Of a stretch of DNA of 64,000 bases, positions 42,397 to 51,265 are shown one piece after another (the first letter of the stretch is position 1; each line of letters starts with the position of its first letter). Made by a program: the position numbers and the translations under genes. The notes beneath the pieces are model-generated. The model was given only the letters and a program-made list of their open reading frames with translations. It searched no databases and had not been told where the DNA came from. Source of the DNA: [Clostridium] celerecrescens 18A (lineage in GTDB: Bacteria; Bacillota; Clostridia; Lachnospirales; Lachnospiraceae); contig NZ_PGET01000001.1 in the NCBI RefSeq assembly GCF_002797975.1, positions 2,046,001 through 2,110,000 on the forward strand. The letters run 5' to 3'.

Positions 42397-42425
42397 AGAA
42401 TACTGCCAATTTTTTATTTTGTCAA
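42397..42425 (-). promoter_or_regulatory. Consensus promoter of the mini-gene
   Basis: TTGACA (42425-42420) and TATTCT (42402-42397) are 17 bp apart, about 50 nt before the ATG at 42346. The rest of 42426-42490 holds nothing notable. Confidence 0.65.
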
Positions 42426-42486
42426 GTAATATATCACATTTCTTTATCTATTACATTTCTTCGTTCCGGTCTATGCCTTTTCCCAT

Positions 42487-42527
42487 GCAAAAAGCGGCTT
42501 TGGAGCTGTGTACTCCAAAACCGCTTT
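42487..42527 (-). terminator. Terminator after the aldehyde dehydrogenase gene
   Basis: AAAGCGGCTTTGGAG (42491-42505) and CTCCAAAACCGCTTT (42513-42527) form a 15-bp stem with one G-U-type mismatch and a TTTTT tail on the minus strand. Confidence 0.85.
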
Positions 42528-42542
42528 CTGCCTACTCTTTCT

Positions 42543-44030
42543 TTATTTAACCGGATAAAAACCTGAAGGAGATTCATTTAAATTAATCATGATATTCTTT
42601 GTCTGGGTGTAGTGTTCCAGAATGACCTTATGTGTCTCACGGCCGATTCCTGAGGTCTTGTATCCGCCGAAAGGGGCTCCCTCAGGAATGGAATTATAGG
42701 TATTAACCCAAATACGTCCGGTCTCCACCGCTCTGGCAACCCGAATTGCCCTATTGATGTCTCTGGTCCATACTGCTCCGCCCAGTCCGTACTGGTTGTC
42801 ATTGGCCATAGCGACAACCTCATCCTCAGTCTTAAACTTAATAATACATGCCACAGGACCGAAGATCTCTTCTTGTGCCACCCTCATGTCGTTTGTCACA
42901 TTGCCAAGGAGTGTTGGCCTTAAAAAAGCTCCGTTTTCCAGTCCGCCCTCCAGAATCTGCTCTCCGCCACAAAGTACAGCAGCTCCTTCCGATTTTCCTA
43001 TCTCTATGTAGCTTAAAATTTCTTTCATATGCCCTTTGCTGATCTGACTTCCCATCTGGGTATTTTCATCCCACGGAAGGCCGACCTTTACCTGGTTAAA
43101 CCGTCTAACCGCTTCTTCCACAAACTTGTCGTAAATACTTTCCTGCACAAAGACCCTGGAGCCCGCACAGCACACCTGGCCCTGGTTAAAGAGAATACCC
43201 AGTTGTAAACCATCCATGGCCATCTCCCAATTACAGTCCTCAAAGAAAATATTGGCTGATTTGCCGCCTAGCTCCAAAGTAGCCGGAATCAGCTTTTCCG
43301 CTGCTGCAAGGGCTACGTTCTTTCCTACTTCCGTTGAGCCGGTAAATGCCAGCTTCCGGAAACCTTCATGTTCCAAAATATACTGCCCGGACTTGGAACC
43401 TGCTCCGGTAATAACATTTAACACCCCTGCCGGGATCACATCCTGGATCAGCCCTGCCAGCTCCAGAACGCTGAGAGAAGTGGTGCTGGAGGTCTTAAAG
43501 ACTGAACAGCAGCCGCTTGCCAGTACCGGTGCCAGCTTCCAGGCTGCCATCAGGAAAGGAAAATTCCAAGGAACGATTTGCCCAACTACGCCGATAGGCT
43601 CTTTGAGGATCAGGCTTCGGGTATTTTCTCCCAGCATATTAGCACTGCCCTCTTCCGCAAGAATGCAGCCTGCAAAATAGCGGAAATGCTGAGCTGCAAG
43701 AGGAATATCGACCGCCATTGTTTCCCTTATGGGTTTCCCGTTGTCCATAGTTTCCACCATGGCAAGATGTTCCCTATTTGCATCTATGATATCCGCAATC
43801 TTATTCAGAATGGCAGCTCTCTGATTTACTGGTACATGCTTCCAGGTTTCAAAAGCCTTCCATGCTTCCCGGACCGCCTCATCAACGTCTTCCTTTGTTG
43901 CTTCGGCGCACTCAGTCAGCACCCTCCCATCGGCCGGACAGATACTTGGAAATGTTTTTCCATCGGAAGCATCCTTCCACTGTCCGCCTATGAATAACTG
44001 ATATTTCTTTTGAAGCTCTACGTTCTGCAT
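42543..44030 (-). CDS. NAD(P)-dependent aldehyde dehydrogenase
   Basis: 495 residues, normal for the class 1/2 ALDH fold. Key residues are Asn155 in VPWNFP, the cofactor loop FTGSTEVG (229-236), the general base Glu253 in ELGGKSAN and the catalytic Cys287 in FNQGQVCCAGSR. The EIFGP and GGYKTSGIGRE segments are also present. It oxidises an aldehyde to its acid, with betaine aldehyde or a similar substrate possible. It is a single-gene unit with a consensus promoter at 44087-44114 and a strong terminator. AAAGGAGAGGAG precedes the ATG. Confidence 0.92.
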   Translation of the reverse strand: MQNVELQKKYQLFIGGQWKDASDGKTFPSICPADGRVLTECAEATKEDVDEAVREAWKAFETWKHVPVNQRAAILNKIADIIDANREHLAMVETMDNGKPIRETMAVDIPLAAQHFRYFAGCILAEEGSANMLGENTRSLILKEPIGVVGQIVPWNFPFLMAAWKLAPVLASGCCSVFKTSSTTSLSVLELAGLIQDVIPAGVLNVITGAGSKSGQYILEHEGFRKLAFTGSTEVGKNVALAAAEKLIPATLELGGKSANIFFEDCNWEMAMDGLQLGILFNQGQVCCAGSRVFVQESIYDKFVEEAVRRFNQVKVGLPWDENTQMGSQISKGHMKEILSYIEIGKSEGAAVLCGGEQILEGGLENGAFLRPTLLGNVTNDMRVAQEEIFGPVACIIKFKTEDEVVAMANDNQYGLGGAVWTRDINRAIRVARAVETGRIWVNTYNSIPEGAPFGGYKTSGIGRETHKVILEHYTQTKNIMINLNESPSGFYPVK

Positions 44031-44086
44031 AATTTTTCTCCTCTCCTTTTATTCTCTTTGGTTCCGATATTTTTATTTATGTATCC

Positions 44087-44114
44087 ATTATACCCCCGAA
44101 GTTTAATCTGTCAA
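44087..44114 (-). promoter_or_regulatory. Consensus promoter of the aldehyde dehydrogenase gene
   Basis: TTGACA (44114-44109) and TATAAT (44092-44087) are perfect boxes 16 bp apart. The remaining gap to 44350 is very AT-rich and shows no gene. Confidence 0.8.
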
Positions 44115-44351
44115 TTTAAATATTTTTTTAACATTATTGATATTTAATTATCTTTATATGTCTATTTTTTAACATTATGCAATAATTTTGCTTATTAAGC
44201 AAACTTTTCAGCCCCCTATCTTTTTGTAGATTCACTTTATCTATACAGATGAATTTTTTTATCCGGATCTGATTTGATTAATTTGATAATTTGATATCTT
44301 TTTCACATTTTAGTTCCTTTTCAGCATAAGATTTTTTGGTATTTTCAGTAA

Positions 44352-44382
44352 ATAAAAAAACCGCAGTTCATCGAGACTGCGG
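44352..44382 (-). terminator. Terminator of the DinB-like gene
   Basis: CCGCAGT and ACTGCGG (44361-44382) pair, with a TTTTTTTA tail on the minus strand. The block from here into the end of the coding region is duplicated at 42172-42240. Confidence 0.85.
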
Positions 44383-44390
44383 TCAAAAAC

Positions 44391-45116
44391 TTATAGAAGC
44401 AGCTCCTGATTAGAGCCGTCACTCATCCCATGATACCGCTTCTTCGTCCGAATATATTCCTTCCACTTACAGCAGTCATTTAGATGAAGCATGATATGGC
44501 GGGTAGGCGGCATCAGCAAAATCCCTGCAACGTCCTTTTTACCCCAAAAATCCAGAAGCCAAACGGAATCTTCCTGTTTTGTCACTCCGCCTTCTGAAAG
44601 AATTTTATCAAGCCCTGATGACGGAACTTTCGTTCTCATATCGGCTGATGATAAATTTTTAACTATATTCCTGGTTCTGATTCCGACCTCGTTCCGGTAA
44701 TGAAGCAGCTCTGTAACATTAATTTTCCGGCTTAGGTCCATGATCTCGCCGTCTGACAGGGAATTGCCGGTGTCAGTGATTGGAGAGTTCATTCTTTGTT
44801 TCCAACCGTCATCAAAGAGCTGGTTCCCGCCTCCCACCAGGATCCCCATGGTCAGATCTTCGATCCTGGCAATATGCCATAAAACCCATGCTATGGTTTC
44901 ATCCTTTCCAGTTGGCATGATGGCGTATTCATCTGCTTTTAGATCTCCAAGAAGTCTGTCCACTTCATTTTCTACCCCTTCCGATACTTCTGAAAGGTGA
45001 AGTTCCCTGTGCAGGTTTAAAAAGAGAGCTTTCGCCTGCTCGATTTCATCTTCCTTACGGATTATTTTATTTAATGCCTTATGCGCATCGCTTAAACCTT
45101 CTCCAAAATATTTCAT
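44391..45116 (-). CDS. DinB-like metal-binding fold protein
   Basis: 241 residues from the ATG at 45116, chosen because GGTGGA and the conserved MKYFGEGLSDAHKALNKIIR start there. It is a helical bundle with histidines in ETIAWVLWHIARIED and PPTRHIMLHLNDC, the pattern of DinB_2/YfiT-like proteins that bind a metal with three His. Relatives act as thiol-dependent transferases or have unknown roles. It is followed by a strong terminator. The last dozen codons plus the terminator recur at 42.2 kb. Confidence 0.7.
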   Translation of the reverse strand: MKYFGEGLSDAHKALNKIIRKEDEIEQAKALFLNLHRELHLSEVSEGVENEVDRLLGDLKADEYAIMPTGKDETIAWVLWHIARIEDLTMGILVGGGNQLFDDGWKQRMNSPITDTGNSLSDGEIMDLSRKINVTELLHYRNEVGIRTRNIVKNLSSADMRTKVPSSGLDKILSEGGVTKQEDSVWLLDFWGKKDVAGILLMPPTRHIMLHLNDCCKWKEYIRTKKRYHGMSDGSNQELLL

Positions 45117-45170
45117 ATGTGTTCCACCTGTATTCCCCACTTTGCTTACTGGTGAATCCTATAGAAATGT

Positions 45171-45533
45171 TCACTCTCCCAGCAATTCACTTTGTTTCTT
45201 CTTCGTCAGCCCGGCTAATACCAGACGGTATGATTTTTCCAGTAAATCCTTCAGCAAATCATCAGGAACGTTTCCATCTGCTTTTATGGAATTCCAGTGA
45301 ACCTTATTCATATAATAGCCGGGGATGATATCCTCATACTGCTGCCTTAAAAACTGGCCTTCTACCGGTTCCAGCTTTAATGTGATCAAAAAGTCCCTAC
45401 CCTGGTCATCTTTGCACACCGCCGCAAACATCTTATCACCAAGAAGATATCTGGTCCAATTCCATTCCTCCTTGAAATCACTGGATACACCTTTCATTGA
45501 TTTCAAATATTCATCAATCCACTGATACCTCAT
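45171..45533 (-). CDS. MmcQ/YjbR family protein
   Basis: 120 residues from the ATG at 45533 behind GGAGGAA. It contains the family pattern of a start MRYQWIDEYLKSMKG, LGDKMFAAV, FLITLKLEP and YYMNKVHWNSIKADGNVPDD. This CyaY-like fold occurs in many bacteria as a predicted DNA-binding protein with no settled function. It lies 22 nt downstream of the DUF3788 gene on the same strand and may share its transcript. Confidence 0.85.
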   Translation of the reverse strand: MRYQWIDEYLKSMKGVSSDFKEEWNWTRYLLGDKMFAAVCKDDQGRDFLITLKLEPVEGQFLRQQYEDIIPGYYMNKVHWNSIKADGNVPDDLLKDLLEKSYRLVLAGLTKKKQSELLGE

Positions 45534-45555
45534 ATATTTCCTCCGAATCATTTTA

Positions 45556-45969
45556 TTACTTTTTATTGGGCCTTCTTTTTATCTTTAACAGCTGCATCAT
45601 ATCATCGAATAGCGATTGATCCTTTATCATAAACATGATCCATTTTCCATCGTGGTATGTCGTTGATTCATCATACACCTTCTGGACTTCCGGGGAATAG
45701 TTCTGCCTTTCCCGATCAAAGGTTTCCCGTTCCGCTTGTCCCAGAATTACCATAAATCCAAAGCAGTCCTCTTTGGCATACAACGCGCAAAGGGTTTTCC
45801 CGCCTCTGCGGTATTTGTACTCATACTTCCACCTTTTTCCACCGCTGTTCCACTGACGCTCCATATCATACTTCTCTTCAATTCTTTCACAAAGGCTTTT
45901 CCATAGTTCGAATAAAGTCTCCCCTATCAGGGAGGTCATTTCTTCTTGCGATGGTATCTTTTCCAGCAT
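45556..45969 (-). CDS. DUF3788 family protein
   Basis: 137 residues from the ATG at 45969 behind AGAGGGGG. It matches the DUF3788 pattern: a WKSLCERIEEKY start, WKYEYKYRRGGKTLCALYAK, GFMVILGQAERETFDR and HDGKWIMFMI. Soluble, function unknown. It is probably co-transcribed with the MmcQ/YjbR gene. Confidence 0.82.
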   Translation of the reverse strand: MLEKIPSQEEMTSLIGETLFELWKSLCERIEEKYDMERQWNSGGKRWKYEYKYRRGGKTLCALYAKEDCFGFMVILGQAERETFDRERQNYSPEVQKVYDESTTYHDGKWIMFMIKDQSLFDDMMQLLKIKRRPNKK

Positions 45970-45983
45970 ATTATCCCCCTCTT

Positions 45984-46121
45984 TCAACAAGTTTTCCGTG
46001 CATAGGTTATCGGTGCATCCATTCGCTTTGCCGTTTTCTCCACAGTCATTACACTGTCCAGAACCTCTTTAAAATGCTTTTAATTTCTTGTTACTACTGT
46101 CAAAGAACATTGAAACCTCAT
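45984..46121 (-). pseudogene. Short ORF with an in-frame stop
   Basis: AAAGGAG leads to MRFQCSLTVVTRN, a TAA, and then the same frame continues KHFKEVLDSVMTVEKTAKRM to a TGA. It looks like a small gene interrupted by a nonsense codon; the family is not recognised. Confidence 0.35.
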
Positions 46122-46167
46122 AGTTGCTCCTTTATTAAGAAATTATACCAAGTCACTAGCTCGGCGG

Positions 46168-46677
46168 CTAGTCCTTTAAGCAATTTTTTTTAAGATACTT
46201 GACAGTTTCATTCATTTGCCGCCTCTCCCCACCCAGTATGATTTTAACTGAGCTGGTTTCTACGGACCACCGTTTTCCAGTCAGAGCTGTGATTTTAGTA
46301 ATATCCTGATACAGGATCTGTCTCTTCCTCCCAAATATGTCAAATGCGCTGATGCCAGTTAGAGTAAGCACATAGCATTTAACTAGGGAATATAACATGA
46401 GAAATGAACCCAGCAAAAGGCTTACAAGCAGGAAAATCACTGTATTAACAACGGCATTTCTGCTGGTAAATAGCCGGCTGCCATCTGCAAAGCTCCAATA
46501 AAGCAGGACCATGGCTTCGCCCCATAGCGCAGCCCCCAATACAGCGGTAAAAAGAGTCTCACGCAAAACAAGCACGTCTTTCGTTATTTTCCTGTACCGT
46601 CTTTTTCCAACAACCACAAAGGTGGCTGATACAATTGCAAAAGCAACAAAAGCAATGAGGTATAATACAGCATTCAT
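46168..46677 (-). CDS. Hypothetical membrane protein
   Basis: 169 residues with about three membrane helices (about 4-20, 48-66, 78-102). A soluble, basic C-terminus contains FDIFGRKRQILYQDITKITA, reminiscent of PH-like/YdbT-type membrane-surface domains. Not otherwise recognised. GGGAG precedes the ATG. It lies 10 nt downstream of the HExxH gene, so it belongs to the end of the hydantoinase operon. A short hairpin (ACTAGC...GCTAGT) follows its stop at about 46155-46172. Confidence 0.6.
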   Translation of the reverse strand: MNAVLYLIAFVAFAIVSATFVVVGKRRYRKITKDVLVLRETLFTAVLGAALWGEAMVLLYWSFADGSRLFTSRNAVVNTVIFLLVSLLLGSFLMLYSLVKCYVLTLTGISAFDIFGRKRQILYQDITKITALTGKRWSVETSSVKIILGGERRQMNETVKYLKKNCLKD

Positions 46678-46687
46678 AATAATCTCC

Positions 46688-47323
46688 CTATAAAAAATTT
46701 ACATTATGCAAAAGCAACAAATCCAGAATGCAGGGATGCACATTTAAAGCAAGCAGATCCCGTGCGAAAGCCATGGCAGCTATTTCAGACAGCGCAGACA
46801 CTCTGACCTGAAGCTTCAACTTCCCAAAGGCTGTAATTCTTATGCGGCTTATGCCGTCTGTAAGCTTGCCTTCATAATCAAGAAAATGAAAAAACTCATG
46901 TGCCAAAATCACCTGCTCAGCCAAAGAACAGTTGTAGGAACTGGTATGAGCGTTGTCCGAAAACACCCCCAGACGTTCCTTTTCCAGTAACTGCTGTACT
47001 TTTGATACACGTTCTTCATAAACAGTAATCCGATCAGGCTCTTCAAATTCTGCAAACAGATAAGGACGAAGCTGCTTTAAGGGATCGTCCAGAACCTTTT
47101 CTATCCGACATCCAGCTGCTTCAATCAGGTTTTTAATTGAAACAGCCGAATGTCCTGAAATGATTCTTCTGGATGCGGATATCCCGATCCAAGCGGCAGC
47201 CTGTGCAGACTGTTCTCTTAATTCAGGTTCTATTCTGCGGCAAAGCCGGTCATGGCTCCATAAATATTCATGCCAGACCCGATCAGATATATCTGCAAAA
47301 TAACGATCCAGATAACCCTTCAT
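46688..47323 (-). CDS. HExxH putative metallopeptidase, IrrE-like in its active-site motif
   Basis: 211 residues from the ATG at 47323. The helix ILAHEFFHFLDYE has HEFFH at 142-146, the zinc metallopeptidase signature. A later SALSEIAAMAFARDLL supplies a Glu that could be the third ligand, as in ImmA/IrrE. No signal peptide, so it is probably cytoplasmic. The start overlaps or abuts the hydantoinase stop (47325), so it is coupled. A peptidase in an operon with a hydantoinase-like enzyme and a transporter is unusual. Substrate unknown. Confidence 0.7.
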   Translation of the reverse strand: MKGYLDRYFADISDRVWHEYLWSHDRLCRRIEPELREQSAQAAAWIGISASRRIISGHSAVSIKNLIEAAGCRIEKVLDDPLKQLRPYLFAEFEEPDRITVYEERVSKVQQLLEKERLGVFSDNAHTSSYNCSLAEQVILAHEFFHFLDYEGKLTDGISRIRITAFGKLKLQVRVSALSEIAAMAFARDLLALNVHPCILDLLLLHNVNFL

Positions 47324-47324
47324 A

Positions 47325-49448
47325 TTACATCTCGCTTCTGGCACCAATCAAAATCACGTTTTCCTCAGGAGCCAGACCGACAAATTCTGTCCCCATAATG
47401 ATTTTCAATTGCTCCAGGCTTATCGTGTTGGCAAAATCCAGGACTTTGCCTTCTATGCACAGGTAGAGATCCGGCGTCCTTTCCATCTCATTTTTATAAG
47501 AAAGCATGGAATTCCACATTTTTTCCACTTCTTCTTCCCATACTTCTCCTGTAAATGTCACCGCTTTCGCATCACCTCTTTGTACCTTGATAAAACCTTT
47601 CTTATCAAGAAGGCGGAGCTGCGTCTTTTGATTTTTTACGGCGGTAAATACATAGAACAGATCATTAGATATGGGGCATTCCAAATCAGATTCCGTCAAA
47701 TTCATGGAAGCCGCCGCCAGCGTTCTCGCTTCTTTTTCATCACAGGCCTTTAAAAGGTCAGTTGTTTGTACTTCTGTGGAACCTAAGGCAATGGCCGTAA
47801 TCTTATTGGTCTGGGGGTCAATTTCTATCTGCACTTCTATAGAATCTGGCACGGCTCCACTCTTTATGGCAAGGGTCTTGGCTTCTTTTTTGATATCCAC
47901 GATATCCGCACCGGTAGGATTGGGCACGACCCGTTCTACCACATCCCGGACCATAGCTAAGGCCACGCCTATGGATGATATGACTTCCGCATATTCGGGT
48001 ATAGAATAATTAAGCTTCATCGTCTCAGCGGTAAACGGCAGTAAGGCAGACGCACCGCCGCCACAGCCAACCAAAGAGATCTGTTCTGCTTCGATTTTAT
48101 ATTTTTCGGCAAATCCGGTAATGACCGGAGCGACCTTTTCGCATGATTTTGCCAAAATCTGGCGTGCGCATTCTTCTATGGAGACACCTAAATAATCCGC
48201 CAAAGGCTTCATACAAATGCGTGCAGATTCTACATTTCCCTGGCTGTAATCTCCATCCTTTACATACCCTAAAATGTTAGCAGCGCAAGAATTGGTTATG
48301 GTCACCCGTTCTCCGCTCGCCAGCCTGATTCGCACATAATCCGCAGGATCTCCTGCTTTCGGTGCAAAAAACTCCAGTTCGGGTTCATCAATTTCCTCCT
48401 GCGGAGTATAAACGGCATATTTCGCACCTGCTATGTGGGCGCTTCGCGGCCCCACATCCACCAACTTCCCGTTTGCAGCTCTTACCATCGATCCCCCTGC
48501 AACTCCGAGAACCGTTACATCCAATGAATTGACATAGGTCCGGTGTCCTCCAACTACGGCATACTCCACAGCCGGACGTCCATTTTTAATAACACCTATG
48601 TTTGTAGAAGTGCCTCCTACTTCAAAGTAAATACCATTGGATGCCCTAAGATACATTAAGGCTCCGATAACGCTGGCTGCCGGACCGGAAAGCATGGTCA
48701 AGACCGGTCTCTTTTTCATTTCGCCAATATCCATGACACCTCCGTCGCCGCGCATAATCATCAGGGGGACGTTGATTCCTGAGCTATGTACGGCGCTTTC
48801 AGTGGAATTGGCTGTATTCATCATTTTGGGCAGGATGGAAGCATTGATGGCGGCGGTACGGGTTCTGCTGGTCAGGCCGTAAAGCTTTGATATATCAGAG
48901 GCGATTGATACCATCATGCCATTTTTCTCCGCATATACCCGTACTCTCTCCTCATCATCGTTAGAATCAACGCCAAACGCCTGTGATGCTACCAAAACCT
49001 GCGCCCCTCCATCCCGCAATTGTTCCACCGCACCTTCTATACCTTTATCATCGGCTTTCTTTACCGGAAGATAGGTATGGTTTATTTCTATCTTCCGCCC
49101 TGTACCCAGATCAATATCCGGCACAGCGGACTGCTTCTTTGACAAAATGCCTCCAAGGCCTCCGGGTCCCATTCCCAGTATTCCAACCTTTGCCACATCG
49201 CCCTCCAGCAGCGCATTGGTCGCCTGGGTCGTGGAATGTGCGATGAATACTACATCATCCGGCTTGATGCCATTTGCAGTCAGACAATTCTTAAAACATT
49301 CGATTACACCAGCTGCCACCCCCAGTTCATGGTCATGGCTGGTCATGACAATGCTTTGTCCAACGATCTCATGAGTGGCATTATCGATGGCAACAGCCTT
49401 CGTATGGGTGCCGCCCACATCGATACCAACTCTTATTTCTCTGCTCAT
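47325..49448 (-). CDS. Hydantoinase/oxoprolinase family protein (ATP-dependent)
   Basis: 707 residues. The N-terminus RVGIDVGGTHTKAVAID (6-22) is the phosphate loop of the actin-like HyuA/OPLAH fold. HSTTQATNAL, GMGPGGLGG, GGTSTNIGV and VGCGGGASALLPF are further family motifs. It should open an amide ring such as a hydantoin or 5-oxoproline with ATP. No separate HyuB subunit is next to it. GGAGG lies 10 nt before the ATG at 49448; the longer frame has no ribosome site. It is downstream of a transporter gene and a LacI-type control region. Confidence 0.85.
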   Translation of the reverse strand: MSREIRVGIDVGGTHTKAVAIDNATHEIVGQSIVMTSHDHELGVAAGVIECFKNCLTANGIKPDDVVFIAHSTTQATNALLEGDVAKVGILGMGPGGLGGILSKKQSAVPDIDLGTGRKIEINHTYLPVKKADDKGIEGAVEQLRDGGAQVLVASQAFGVDSNDDEERVRVYAEKNGMMVSIASDISKLYGLTSRTRTAAINASILPKMMNTANSTESAVHSSGINVPLMIMRGDGGVMDIGEMKKRPVLTMLSGPAASVIGALMYLRASNGIYFEVGGTSTNIGVIKNGRPAVEYAVVGGHRTYVNSLDVTVLGVAGGSMVRAANGKLVDVGPRSAHIAGAKYAVYTPQEEIDEPELEFFAPKAGDPADYVRIRLASGERVTITNSCAANILGYVKDGDYSQGNVESARICMKPLADYLGVSIEECARQILAKSCEKVAPVITGFAEKYKIEAEQISLVGCGGGASALLPFTAETMKLNYSIPEYAEVISSIGVALAMVRDVVERVVPNPTGADIVDIKKEAKTLAIKSGAVPDSIEVQIEIDPQTNKITAIALGSTEVQTTDLLKACDEKEARTLAAASMNLTESDLECPISNDLFYVFTAVKNQKTQLRLLDKKGFIKVQRGDAKAVTFTGEVWEEEVEKMWNSMLSYKNEMERTPDLYLCIEGKVLDFANTISLEQLKIIMGTEFVGLAPEENVILIGARSEM

Positions 49449-49559
49449 ATGAAACAATCCTCCAATCAATCATGAGGCAGGTATTTTCCCTTTCTCTGGT
49501 AATTTCCTGCTTTACATATGCTGTGCCTTCCACTATTGGAGGCATTTTAATTCATTCGA

Positions 49560-50870
49560 CTACACAAACATAAAGTAAGCAACCATCTCCAAAACCAATG
49601 CTGCAACCAGTGCGTAAGGCAGGCAGGTCTTAAAATACTGTTTCAAATCTGTCTTGGTGTAGCTGATTGCCCACAGACACCAGGACTGGGTAGGACAAAT
49701 AGAACCGTTAATGGTCGTGGCCGGTACCATGAACAGCGGGAACAAGATCATTGGTGTAAACACACCACCGATTGCCTGGAACATTGCAAGCGTAGCTGCT
49801 CCTGCTCCCCATACCGTCAAAGGTCCGCGGAACAGTGCCATCACAGAAAACAAGCCGAATATAACAAAAAGAATCAGAAGATTAGAAGGCAGCACAGGCT
49901 GTATAATCGGTGCCAGCAAAGGCGCACAAACTTTTGCAGAACGCAGGAACATCTGTAAAAAGAATAGGAATGCAAACACCAGTGCTACATCGGTCACACC
50001 GTCATGGAATGTTTTTTGTACCATATCCCCTATGTCTTTCATGTTCTTTAGATTGCCGGTAAAGACCAGTGCCCAAAGCACTGCGACCAATATGGCGGTA
50101 ATTGGCTTAAAGTTTAAGAACACAGACAGACAAACAGGAATCACCGGAGTCAGTAGTGCCAGTGCTCCTACCTTTTTCTCACCCTGTTCGGATTTCGCTG
50201 CCCATGCGTGTTTTTGGGCGGTTCCTCTGCTGCTAACTAAGATCATCAGGACAACAGCCAGCATCTGAATACCAAAAGCAATAAACCCATAGGTTTTCCA
50301 GGTAGGAATCGTTATGTCAAATTCTGGAATCAAAGCGCCTACCTGCTTTAACCAACCATTATTTAAATACAGTCCGGCTCCCACGCTCATCAAAAAGGAG
50401 GCCGAAGCCAGATGAGTGGAGATTCCAAGAGATAGTAAAATAGGAAAAATGATTACGCCAATAGCAACCACTGAACCGGCACCATAGGCTGAAGTAAAAA
50501 TTAAGCTTGTTACTATAGAAAGAAGGATACAGGTAAGAGCAGGCTTATCGCCGCCCCATTCTACTGCTGTTCGAATCAGGGTTCTGGCTATTCCCGTATC
50601 CACCAGAATTCGCCCAAACCAGGAACCAAAAATAATAATGGCAGCCGTAGATCCCCATAGTTCAGGTCCCTGCTCAAAAATACCATTATTAATATCAATC
50701 ATGCCCTCCGTGGTACTGGACCAGACTGTCACTCCAGCGATGGCACCTAATCCTGCCCATAATACTGCCATCACGAAGAAACCAATCATGAGGTTTCCAC
50801 CCTTTGCGGCATATATGGCAAATACCACATATGTAATCAGTAACAAAATACCTACTACCGTGTTCATCAT
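49560..50870 (-). CDS. Transporter, ion-transporter superfamily (GntP/citrate-like)
   Basis: 436 residues, about 11-12 membrane helices, no ATPase partner. It has conserved small-residue-rich re-entrant regions such as SAYGAGSVVAIGVIIFPIL and GGVFTPMILFPLFMVPATTING, with PTQSWCLW near the C-terminus. This fits a secondary carboxylate or sugar-acid carrier. GGAGG precedes the tandem ATGATG start. It is the first gene of the minus-strand operon leading to the hydantoinase, and its 5' region holds the LacI-type operator at 51098-51115. Confidence 0.75.
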   Translation of the reverse strand: MMNTVVGILLLITYVVFAIYAAKGGNLMIGFFVMAVLWAGLGAIAGVTVWSSTTEGMIDINNGIFEQGPELWGSTAAIIIFGSWFGRILVDTGIARTLIRTAVEWGGDKPALTCILLSIVTSLIFTSAYGAGSVVAIGVIIFPILLSLGISTHLASASFLMSVGAGLYLNNGWLKQVGALIPEFDITIPTWKTYGFIAFGIQMLAVVLMILVSSRGTAQKHAWAAKSEQGEKKVGALALLTPVIPVCLSVFLNFKPITAILVAVLWALVFTGNLKNMKDIGDMVQKTFHDGVTDVALVFAFLFFLQMFLRSAKVCAPLLAPIIQPVLPSNLLILFVIFGLFSVMALFRGPLTVWGAGAATLAMFQAIGGVFTPMILFPLFMVPATTINGSICPTQSWCLWAISYTKTDLKQYFKTCLPYALVAALVLEMVAYFMFV

Positions 50871-51097
50871 TCTCTTTCCTCCTCAATTAGTTTAGATACC
50901 GGTTAACAAGTGCCTTATCATAATGAGCTGTTTTTCTACGCATTGGGATATTTGACTATTTTTATATTGTAAAGCCAAAAATATTTAACATTTACCACAA
51001 TATCACAGAGATATTCACTCATTGCATTATTTATACTGAATATTTTTTTTAATTACAAGGAAAATTATGTAAAAATAATTATTTTGTGAAAAGAGCT

Positions 51098-51115
51098 TTA
51101 GAAACCGGTTTCTAA
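51098..51115. promoter_or_regulatory. LacI-family operator, distal
   Basis: TTAGAAACCGGTTTCTAA is a perfect 18-bp palindrome with the central CG of LacI-family sites. It lies in the 395-bp divergent region and likely blocks the transporter-hydantoinase operon. A possible minus-strand promoter (TTCACA, 17 bp, TAATTT) lies at about 51061-51090, beside it. Confidence 0.8.
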
Positions 51116-51172
51116 ATTATGCAATTTTTACAACACATACCTATATATTTTAATAAATAATGTTTCCGAAAC

Positions 51173-51200
51173 TTGACTTTAAAAGAAAACAAACTATAAT
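51173..51200 (+). promoter_or_regulatory. Promoter of the LacI-type gene
   Basis: TTGACT (51173-51178) and TATAAT (51195-51200) are separated by 16 bp, with the second operator immediately downstream. Confidence 0.8.
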
Positions 51201-51208
51201 AAAACTAA

Positions 51209-51222
51209 AGAAAACGGTTTCT
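51209..51222. promoter_or_regulatory. LacI-family operator, proximal
   Basis: AGAAAACGGTTTCT is a near-perfect copy of the core of the distal operator and sits at the expected transcription start of the regulator gene, so autorepression is likely. Confidence 0.75.
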
Positions 51223-51265
51223 CAAACTAATTCTATCTTATTTATTACAAAAGGAGGAGCAAGCA

